Made by a program: the position numbers and the translations under genes. This document shows, piece after piece, positions 1-6,564 of a stretch of 64,000 nt of DNA (position 1 is its first letter; each line of letters begins with the position of its first letter). The DNA comes from JAGPUQ01 sp050250395 (GTDB taxonomy: Bacteria > Pseudomonadota > Gammaproteobacteria > Pseudomonadales > Porticoccaceae): the NCBI GenBank assembly GCA_050250395.1, contig JBFWOQ010000005.1:1-64000 (forward strand). The letters run 5' to 3'. The notes beneath the pieces are model-generated. The model did no database searches and was not told the DNA's origin. It saw only the letters and a program-made list of their open reading frames with translations.

Positions 1-221
1 CAAAACCGCCTCTCGGGTCCGGCCCCAACGCCAGACAGGACGCCGATGGCCCACCAATGGTTCTCCAGCGCCGCCAACAGCGCCCCTGCGCAACTCCACT
101 CCACAATCGGTGAGCGAAGCGGGCTAGCCCAGAATCACATAGCGGGGGAGGCGTGCCTTGGAGGATTACCGCAAGCGACGAAGGGTTGGAAGCGGGGTCA
201 GGAAGCGGGGACACTTCAGCA
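1..221. other. Window edge, no recognisable gene
   Basis: I see no recognisable protein family in any frame here. The reverse strand of roughly 1-115 is open in more than one frame but none gives a motif I can name. It may be the end of a gene cut by the window or decayed sequence adjoining the duplicated pbpG end. Confidence 0.4.
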
Positions 222-833
222 CAGGGAATTTCACGATCGCTGGCGTTCACGAAAATCGGGCAAGCTCCGCCGTGAGTCCTTTGGGGCCCGTGTCGCGCGG
301 TTTCAGCGACGGGCAGCGAGCTGTGCGGGCGTGGATGTTTCCAGCCAGCGCCGTATGCGGCCGGCATCGCCGACCCGCGTGAGAGTCCCCGAGGAGTTCA
401 TCAGCACCATGACCACGGGCTTGCCGGTGATGGTGGTTTGCATCACCAGGCAGCGCCCGGCCTCGCGGAGGTAACCGGTCTTGGTGATATCGATGTCCCA
501 GGCCGGGTTGCGCACCAGCGGATTGGTGTTGCGATAGAGGGTCGGGTAACGGCCCACCTTGACGGTCAGTTCGCGCATCGTTGAAAAACTGCGGATGTGG
601 GGATACCGACTCGCCGCCTTGACCATGCGCGCCAGATCCGACGGCGTGGAGCGGTTCTCGCCGGACAGTCCGGTCGCCTCCACGAAACGCGAATGCGTCA
701 TGCCCAGCGCCCTGGCCTTGCGGTTCATCGCCGCCACGCCGGCGGCCTTGCCGCCCGGATAATTGCGCAGCAACGCCGAGGCAGCTCAGTTTTCGGACGA
801 CATCAGCGCCAGCGCAAATGCCTGGCGGCGCGT
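222..833. repeat. Direct repeat, left copy (pbpG 3' region)
   Basis: This segment matches 3161-3771 in the same orientation. About 47 bases at the left are identical, then some 30 bases are divergent (about 269-296 versus 3208-3234), then about 475 bases are identical, followed by four clustered substitutions at about 778-788 and identity again up to 833. Identity stops abruptly at 833/3771. The two copies bracket about 2.9 kb of accessory sequence and could recombine. Confidence 0.9.
303..833 (-). pseudogene. pbpG fragment, 5' truncated with internal stop
   Basis: This is a broken copy of the D-alanyl-D-alanine endopeptidase gene that lies intact at 3241-4110. It corresponds to residues from about 114 to the C-terminus; the signal peptide and the SxxK catalytic serine region are missing. 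Directly after the Ser-Glu-Asn motif an in-frame TGA (complement of 786-788) replaces the Arg codon of the intact copy. Downstream of that stop, the remaining 156 codons are identical in protein sequence to the functional gene. Two of the four nearby substitutions are synonymous, so this copy may derive from a slightly different allele rather than simple decay. It cannot make an active enzyme. Confidence 0.9.
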
Positions 834-843
834 GAGAACCATA

Positions 844-981
844 AAGGGGTCTTGATATGATGCTACCTCCTCTTCCTCGGTGGCAACATGTCAAGACTTG
901 ACCCCTTTGCGTGCTTTGCGTGACCCCTTTGCGCCCATATGTCAAGACTTGACCCCTTTTCGCGTGACCCCTTTTCGCCCG
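844..981. repeat. Cluster of GTCAAGACTTGACCCC-type repeats
   Basis: ATGTCAAGACTTGACCCC occurs twice in direct orientation (888-905 and 939-956), a partial inverted partner AAAGGGGTCTTGAT lies at 843-856, and shortened forms (GCGTGACCCCTTT) lie at about 919-931 and 962-974. Each full unit has a GTCAAG/CTTGAC inner palindrome. Such short repeats are commonly seen beside transposable or recombination-prone sequence; here they start immediately after the truncated pbpG copy ends. No transposase is present. Confidence 0.7.
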
Positions 982-1012
982 CTTTGCGCCCGCTCAGGCT
1001 CAACGCCGCGCG

Positions 1013-1990
1013 TCAATCGTCGAAGCTCCGCGATGTCCCTTCATGGTAGAGAATATTGTCGACACGGAACTTCACCTTCATGTTGTCTTTCTCGGTGCTT
1101 CTAACCCATTGGTGAGAATCAGTGAATTGGTTGTACTCAAACCCTGACCCCTTCTCGGTATATACGGTTCCTGGGGTCACGGGCTTTTCAATTATCCATT
1201 TGAGCGCGAATTTCTGTTCGCCAAATAGGTCAGTGAAGATGAGTACACCCTTTATGGCTCGCGCCGGCTTATCAAGGCCCTTGGGATTGAATGCGATATC
1301 GAAGAATATATAGTCCTGATAGTCCTGCTTTGCGTATTGTTTCCGAAGAAGTGTTACGTCCAGTATTTGCTCACGCAGGTCCTTATCGGCGCTTCCTGTG
1401 GCCGTTTCAGGCGCTTTTGACTTGGGCGTAGTCTCTGAAGTTTGGCGGGGGGCATTGTCCGAGGCGCCTTGTTGCGCAGACGCGAGCCCGTGCTTTGCAA
1501 TCAAGTACTGCTGGCGAAGCATAGTCAGGCTGTTTCGCTCGGTTGCCGCACCCGTTACAGCCATGGCACCAACAAGGCCGCCCGAGTAGAGGCTTGCTTT
1601 TTCCTCTGCCTCCGAAACCTTAAGCTCCTGCCTTGTCATCTCCTCTTCCAGTTCTTGTGCGCGCTCGGGGTCTGCCTTAGTGGCGAACGTCTCAATCGTC
1701 ACTTTTGATCCGGATTCGATTGCATGGATTCGCTGCTGAATGAGGGCTTCGTTTGTTTTGAGTATTTCGAAGCGTAGGGCTATTAGCGCCTTCACGAGCC
1801 CACCGCTGTACTGTGCGTTCTGCACTTCGGCCGCCGAGATCTCCTTCTTGGTCGCTTCAAGCTCTGTGCGTAGCGCCTGTACCTGAGCCTGCTCTTCGGG
1901 GGAGAGGCCTCGCGTGCAACCCGACAGAAAGCAACAGGCGCAAAACGCGCACAGCATGACTTGACGTATCACGTTCTTAACCCCCTTCAT
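1013..1990 (-). CDS. Coiled-coil lipoprotein, function unknown
   Basis: A predicted 325-residue lipoprotein. From the chosen ATG the N-terminus is a short basic stretch, a Cys-rich hydrophobic core and a Leu-Ser-Gly-Cys lipobox with Cys25 as the lipidated residue. Residues about 30-175 are charged and heptad-like (coiled coil), and contain two similar units each built around Tyr-Ser-Gly-Gly-Leu-Val. A low-complexity linker rich in Ser/Thr/Pro follows, then a roughly 110-residue C-terminal domain that looks beta-rich. An upstream in-frame TTG at 2035 is possible, but would put extra residues before the signal peptide. Base composition is visibly less GC-rich than the core genes around it, in keeping with acquired DNA. 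I do not recognise the family. It ends next to the repeat cluster and lies 54 bases downstream of the HEPN-like gene. Confidence 0.7.
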   Translation of the reverse strand: MKGVKNVIRQVMLCAFCACCFLSGCTRGLSPEEQAQVQALRTELEATKKEISAAEVQNAQYSGGLVKALIALRFEILKTNEALIQQRIHAIESGSKVTIETFATKADPERAQELEEEMTRQELKVSEAEEKASLYSGGLVGAMAVTGAATERNSLTMLRQQYLIAKHGLASAQQGASDNAPRQTSETTPKSKAPETATGSADKDLREQILDVTLLRKQYAKQDYQDYIFFDIAFNPKGLDKPARAIKGVLIFTDLFGEQKFALKWIIEKPVTPGTVYTEKGSGFEYNQFTDSHQWVRSTEKDNMKVKFRVDNILYHEGTSRSFDD

Positions 1991-2044
1991 AGCTGCGCGA
2001 CGTAACCAACCGACGGTATGAACTCTGACGCCCAACGTTCAAGG

Positions 2045-2707
2045 TCAGGGACACGGCTCGGATTTATCGCGCAGCGTCCCCTGCACCGCGGTGCTAGGCT
2101 TTGGCAGCACTGATTTGACTACGCGCGATTTGTGCGAAACAAGCTTCAAGTCACGGTGTTTCACACGCAGAAACGTTTGAACCAGATGTTCGGCTTCGGT
2201 GAGCGCGGCCTCGTTATCAGCGTTTGCCTTCTCAGATAGCTTTCCCCACTTGTAATGCACGAATTCGTTTCTGGCGTCATTTAGTTTCCGCATGCGATCC
2301 AGCGCCTTAGGAGGAAGCGGCCTCCCTCCAAGCAGCCCAAGCAACCAAGTAGCTTTTGCTCGGGGAGAAGCTTCTCTGATCATGGAGCGGACATATTTCT
2401 CTTCCACGGAAGCTTTCTCGGCAAGGCATTGCAGAATCAGATTAAGAGTGTGTTCAACCCACGTCGCGTACATGAGCACGGAAAACCCCAAGTTCCCGTG
2501 TCGGCGAAACTGGCGACCCAGCGAAAGTAACTTGGAGGTGTGATCGATTACGATATCAAACTCATCCGGTAGCGTACCCGCTACCCGGCAGAATTCACTG
2601 CGCAGTTCATCAGGACTTTTCCCAGTGGGGTCGATGTGGCCAGCATTTATGAAAGAGGCCAGTAACCTTTTGTACGCTAACTCCAGTTCGCGTTGAGAGA
2701 CGGTCAT
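2045..2707 (-). CDS. HEPN-like helical protein
   Basis: A 220-residue, apparently all-helical soluble protein with no signal peptide. Near residues 146-151 it has Arg-Asn-Glu-Phe-Val-His, fitting the R-x4-6-H motif of HEPN-superfamily ribonucleases and their relatives; the preceding segment (about 70-95) is a hydrophobic helix with a Trp-Val-Glu-His core as seen in many HEPN/abortive-infection type proteins. That placement is inference from the motif; no experimentally known relative is identified. ATG at 2707 is preferred; an in-frame TTG at 2734 adds nine residues. No recognisable nucleotidyltransferase (MNT) or other antitoxin partner lies beside it; the next gene is the lipoprotein at 1013-1990. 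Codon use looks less GC-biased than the core genome. Confidence 0.65.
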   Translation of the reverse strand: MTVSQRELELAYKRLLASFINAGHIDPTGKSPDELRSEFCRVAGTLPDEFDIVIDHTSKLLSLGRQFRRHGNLGFSVLMYATWVEHTLNLILQCLAEKASVEEKYVRSMIREASPRAKATWLLGLLGGRPLPPKALDRMRKLNDARNEFVHYKWGKLSEKANADNEAALTEAEHLVQTFLRVKHRDLKLVSHKSRVVKSVLPKPSTAVQGTLRDKSEPCP

Positions 2708-2844
2708 GAAAGGCCCAAATAAAGGAACACCCAAAAGGCGCGTTGCCTTACGCCGCAGGGACGCCCAATAATCCAGCGAGCCAAGCTACAGCTTGGTTGG
2801 TGATCGTGTCAAATCGGATAATGAGCCCCAAAGCAGAGGTCGAT

Positions 2845-3042
2845 AACACCTCGGGTTTACACGAGTAGCCCAGCGTATACATGGGAGCGAATCCCCGGGT
2901 AGCGAAACAGGCCCCAGGTCCCTCCCAGGGCGTTGCGGCCCTCGCGTATGGCGTAGCTTTTGGCCGAGTAGTTGCGCTGTAGGTGAAAGGCGGCGCCGAT
3001 TCCGGAAATGCCGGCGCCGATGATCGATGCGTCGAAATGCGC
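2845..3042 (-). pseudogene. Flavin monooxygenase (BVMO-type) N-terminal remnant
   Basis: On the minus strand, codons from 3042 to about 2881 read as the FAD-binding start of a flavin-containing / Baeyer-Villiger monooxygenase: the dinucleotide-binding loop IIGAGISGIGAA followed by an Arg-Glu segment and the signature GGTWGLFRYPGIRS. Just after this the reading frame shifts: the conserved MYTLGY segment continues in another frame at about 2862-2879, indicating a deletion of eight bases. A stop lies in frame just upstream of the fragment and nothing recognisable follows. It is a short relic of a gene normally about 500 codons long. Confidence 0.8.
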
Positions 3043-3160
3043 TACCTACCAGCCCCACCCATGCGCCGCGGACAGGCTGCCAGGCACACAGACTACGGGA
3101 CGCCGGCGCACCATGGCCAAACCAGCGCAGCGGGTCCGCGAACGCGACTGCGCTTCAGCC

Positions 3161-3771
3161 CAGGGAATTTCACGATCGCTGGCGTTCACGAAAATCGGGC
3201 AAGCTCCTTGCCGTGAATCAGTGTTCCTTATCGCGCGGTTTCAGCGACGGGCAGCGAGCTGTGCGGGCGTGGATGTTTCCAGCCAGCGCCGTATGCGGCC
3301 GGCATCGCCGACCCGCGTGAGAGTCCCCGAGGAGTTCATCAGCACCATGACCACGGGCTTGCCGGTGATGGTGGTTTGCATCACCAGGCAGCGCCCGGCC
3401 TCGCGGAGGTAACCGGTCTTGGTGATATCGATGTCCCAGGCCGGGTTGCGCACCAGCGGATTGGTGTTGCGATAGAGGGTCGGGTAACGGCCCACCTTGA
3501 CGGTCAGTTCGCGCATCGTTGAAAAACTGCGGATGTGGGGATACCGACTCGCCGCCTTGACCATGCGCGCCAGATCCGACGGCGTGGAGCGGTTCTCGCC
3601 GGACAGTCCGGTCGCCTCCACGAAACGCGAATGCGTCATGCCCAGCGCCCTGGCCTTGCGGTTCATCGCCGCCACGCCGGCGGCCTTGCCGCCCGGATAA
3701 TTGCGCAGCAACGCCGAAGCGGCACGGTTTTCGGACGACATCAGCGCCAGCGCAAATGCCTGGCGGCGCGT
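3161..3771. repeat. Direct repeat, right copy (inside and downstream of pbpG)
   Basis: Same orientation partner of 222-833 at a constant offset of 2938 bases across the coding part. It comprises the last 177 or so codons of the intact pbpG and about 80 bases after its stop. Confidence 0.9.
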
Positions 3772-4110
3772 CAACACCGTGCCCACGGCAAGTCGCGAGC
3801 TGCTGCCGCGCAGGCGATCGACGTCCGCCTTGGTGATCTGGATGGTTTGGTCCAGCGACTGCTTGGCATCGAGCACGACCATGGCGGTCATGAGTTTGGT
3901 GATCGAGGCAATGGGCAGGGTTTGGTCGGCATTTTTCCGGTAGAGGACTTCGCCGGTATCGGCGCGCATGACCAATGCCGAGCGCGACTGGAGTTGCGGT
4001 GCCTTCGGCTTGGCCGCCGCCGCGTCCAGGTTCCCGGCTGCCAGGGTGCCGAGGACCAGGGTCGCCGCCAGCAGGCTACGGAAGGTTGCGCGCACCGAGT
4101 AGCGGTTCAT
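3241..4110 (-). CDS. pbpG: D-alanyl-D-alanine endopeptidase (PBP7-type)
   Basis: A 289-residue periplasmic serine hydrolase of the S11 (DD-peptidase) family that cleaves D-Ala-meso-DAP cross-links during murein remodelling. Residues 1-33 are a Sec signal peptide ending in an Ala-rich stretch. The three penicillin-binding motifs are present: Ser69-Ile-Thr-Lys72, Ser126-Glu-Asn128 and Lys231-Thr-Gly233. Length matches the family. The ATG at 4110 has a GAGGA ribosome-binding site. It is the last gene of the long minus-strand cluster, about 110 bases after tilS, and its 3' half is duplicated at 222-833. The symbol rests on family resemblance; close paralogues (DacA/DacD types) are longer. Confidence 0.92.
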   Translation of the reverse strand: MNRYSVRATFRSLLAATLVLGTLAAGNLDAAAAKPKAPQLQSRSALVMRADTGEVLYRKNADQTLPIASITKLMTAMVVLDAKQSLDQTIQITKADVDRLRGSSSRLAVGTVLTRRQAFALALMSSENRAASALLRNYPGGKAAGVAAMNRKARALGMTHSRFVEATGLSGENRSTPSDLARMVKAASRYPHIRSFSTMRELTVKVGRYPTLYRNTNPLVRNPAWDIDITKTGYLREAGRCLVMQTTITGKPVVMVLMNSSGTLTRVGDAGRIRRWLETSTPAQLAARR

Positions 4111-4219
4111 GATCGTCCTCGAATCGGGTGAGGCGGGGCCGTCACGCCTCTACCCGCCCAGTATCCTCAAATTCGGATCAATTTCCAGCGATAACACGCT
4201 GTCTTTTAATATTTTTTAG

Positions 4220-5566
4220 CTAGCGCACCGGACAACGCCACTGCGGCAGCCAGCCAGGCTCGCCGACCCCGGCCGCGGCGGGTCGACAGACAAACAGGTC
4301 ACCGACCGCAACCAGTTCCCCATCGTGCTCGATCAACGGCACTCGATCCCGCAGCCAGGGTTCGAGACCCTGCTCCTGAAGCACTCGTTTTAGCGTATTG
4401 GAGGCGCCGCGCTCCTGGGGATGGACGCGCTCCCCGCCCTGCCGATAACGAACGCTGAGCCGGGCACGCGGCAAGGTAACACGCAGTCCATGCCCAAGCG
4501 CGGGCTGGGCGCCGAGATGAGCGCCATCCGGCAGTGCGAGCGGCAGTTCCGGCGACCACGGCCACGGACCCCGGTCGCGAGAAGGTGCGGCCCCCCAATG
4601 AGGCGGCAACAGATACAGCCGATTGCGGAAGCGCCGCCACTGTCCGCCCGGCCATTCCACCAACGGGGCCGCATCCGCGGCGGCTCCGATCAGGTCGCGA
4701 ACCAGGGCGTCGAGGACACGGGCGCCGGGTTCCTCGCCGGTCGCCTCCGGCAGTCGCCAGTGGCGCAGCAGATTGCGTTGTCGGTGCGTCGCCAGCGCGG
4801 CCAGTCCGGTCAGGCTCAGGCTGCGCCCGACCCGTTCGGGGCGTTCGTCGAGTCCCGCCAGATCGATCGTTGCCAGATCCCGCCCCAGGTCCGCTGCCGC
4901 CCGGCTCTGGTCGGCGACCCGCTGCAACCGCGCCACGGCGTCCGGCCAGCGCGCGGTCAGGGTGGGCAACACGCGGTGGCGCAGGTAGTTGCGATCAAAA
5001 TCGAGGTGCGCGTTGCTTTCGTCTTCGATCCAGTCGAGGCGATGGCGCTCTGCGTGATCGCGCAGCGCCGCGCGCGGCACGCCGAGCAAGGGGCGCAGCA
5101 GCCACCCGCGGCCGAGCGGTCGCGCGACCGGCATGCCTGCGGGAACACCCGCCCGCAGCAGCCGGTACATCAGGGTTTCCGCCTGATCATCGGCATGATG
5201 ACCGAATACCAGCAGCTCGCCGTGCTCGAGTTGGCGTTTGAACACCGCGTAACGCGCGTCTCTGGCGCTGGCCTCAAGGCCGTGCGGGCCGGGCGCCACG
5301 GTCACCCGTTCGGTGTGGCAGGCGATGCCCAGCGCGTCGCAAGTGCGCCGGCAGTGGATTTCCCAGTGATTGGCCGCGGGCGACAAGCCGTGATTGACGT
5401 GCACGGCGAGCAGCGGCTCCGGCCCCTGCCGGCGCCACAACAGGTGCAACAGCACATGGGAATCCATGCCGCCGCTGTACGCGATCAGGATGCGGGTCGC
5501 GGGTCGCGACGCCAGCGTCGCGGCGAGAACGCTGTCGAGATCCGTCACCACGGTCCCGGCATCCAC
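4220..5566 (-). CDS. tilS: tRNA(Ile)-lysidine synthase
   Basis: A 448-residue cytoplasmic enzyme that ATP-dependently joins lysine to C34 of tRNA-Ile(CAU), changing its anticodon reading from AUG to AUA. The N-terminal PP-loop ATPase motif Ser31-Gly-Gly-Met-Asp-Ser36 is intact, followed by the conserved HHADDQAET segment typical of TilS. The C-terminal part carries the TilS substrate-binding and C-terminal domains, ending near the stop at 4220. It follows accA with a seven-base gap, the common gammaproteobacterial accA-tilS arrangement, so the two are probably co-transcribed. Confidence 0.95.
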   Translation of the reverse strand: MDAGTVVTDLDSVLAATLASRPATRILIAYSGGMDSHVLLHLLWRRQGPEPLLAVHVNHGLSPAANHWEIHCRRTCDALGIACHTERVTVAPGPHGLEASARDARYAVFKRQLEHGELLVFGHHADDQAETLMYRLLRAGVPAGMPVARPLGRGWLLRPLLGVPRAALRDHAERHRLDWIEDESNAHLDFDRNYLRHRVLPTLTARWPDAVARLQRVADQSRAAADLGRDLATIDLAGLDERPERVGRSLSLTGLAALATHRQRNLLRHWRLPEATGEEPGARVLDALVRDLIGAAADAAPLVEWPGGQWRRFRNRLYLLPPHWGAAPSRDRGPWPWSPELPLALPDGAHLGAQPALGHGLRVTLPRARLSVRYRQGGERVHPQERGASNTLKRVLQEQGLEPWLRDRVPLIEHDGELVAVGDLFVCRPAAAGVGEPGWLPQWRCPVR

Positions 5567-5573
5567 ATGTGCG

Positions 5574-6524
5574 TCAGGGGTTGCCGTAGGACATCAGGCG
5601 CTCGAAGCGCCGTTCCAGCAGCGTGCCGACCGGCTCCGCGCACAGGCGGTCGAGCTGGGTGGCGAGGCGGGTGCGCAGGGTCGTCGCCATGGTGCCGACG
5701 TCGCGATGCGCACCGCCCAGGGGTTCGGGGATGGTCTCATCGACGATGCCCAGCTCCTCCAGCACCTTCGAGGTGACGCCCATGGCCTCGGCGGCAAGCG
5801 GCGCCTTCTCGGCGGTTTTCCAGATGATGTTGGCGCAACCTTCCGGGGAGATCACGAAATAGGTCGCGTATTGCAGCATGTTCAGCCAGTCGCCGACGCC
5901 GATGGCGATGGCGCCGCCGGAGCTGCCCTCGCCGATCACGGTGCAGACGACCGGGGTGCGCAGGCGCGACATTACCGCCAGGTTCTGGGCGATGGCCTGG
6001 CTGATCCCACGCTCTTCGGAATCGATGCCGGGGTACGCACCGGGCGTGTCGATGAGGGTGAGCACCGGCAGCGAGAAACGTTCGGCAAGCTCCATCAGGC
6101 GCAGCGCCTTGCGGTAGCCCTCGGGTTTGGGCATGCCGAAGTTGCGCCGGATTTTTTCGGTGATGCCGCGTCCTTTTTCCTCGGCAATGACCACCACGGG
6201 CCGATCGTCGATGCGCGCCACACCGCCGATGATCGCCCGATCATCGCCAAACTGACGGTCGCCGTGAAGTTCATCGAACTCGGTGAAGAGCAGCGGAATG
6301 TAGTCGCTGGCGTAGGGCCGCAGCGGATGGCGGGCGATCTGCACCACCTGCCAGGACGACAGATTGCTGTAGATGCTCTCGGTCAGCTTGCGGGATTTTT
6401 CCCGCAGCGTGGTGATCTCGGCGGCGATGTTGAGCGCGTTGTCGTCGCTGACGAGCTGGAGCTCTTCAATCTTGGCTTCCAGCACGGCGATGGGTTGTTC
6501 GAAATCCAGATAATCGAGATTCAT
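5574..6524 (-). CDS. accA: Acetyl-CoA carboxylase carboxyltransferase alpha subunit
   Basis: A 316-residue subunit of the carboxyltransferase that, with AccD, transfers CO2 from biotin to acetyl-CoA to make malonyl-CoA. The start chosen gives MNLDYLDFEQPI, the usual family N-terminus; the open frame continues 34 codons upstream without homology. The central crotonase-like fold with the GESGSGGA-like oxyanion segment (here GEGSSGGAIAIG) is present, as is the conserved PGAYPGI stretch. It lies 40 bases after dnaE and seven before tilS, as in many gammaproteobacteria. Confidence 0.96.
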   Translation of the reverse strand: MNLDYLDFEQPIAVLEAKIEELQLVSDDNALNIAAEITTLREKSRKLTESIYSNLSSWQVVQIARHPLRPYASDYIPLLFTEFDELHGDRQFGDDRAIIGGVARIDDRPVVVIAEEKGRGITEKIRRNFGMPKPEGYRKALRLMELAERFSLPVLTLIDTPGAYPGIDSEERGISQAIAQNLAVMSRLRTPVVCTVIGEGSSGGAIAIGVGDWLNMLQYATYFVISPEGCANIIWKTAEKAPLAAEAMGVTSKVLEELGIVDETIPEPLGGAHRDVGTMATTLRTRLATQLDRLCAEPVGTLLERRFERLMSYGNP

Positions 6525-6564
6525 TGAAAGATCCAGTGGCCCTCCGCCGCAGCGGGCGGCGGTA

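Noticed and set aside
303..773. A second functional pbpG
   Set aside because: It lacks the signal peptide and catalytic serine motif and has an in-frame stop after the SxN motif.
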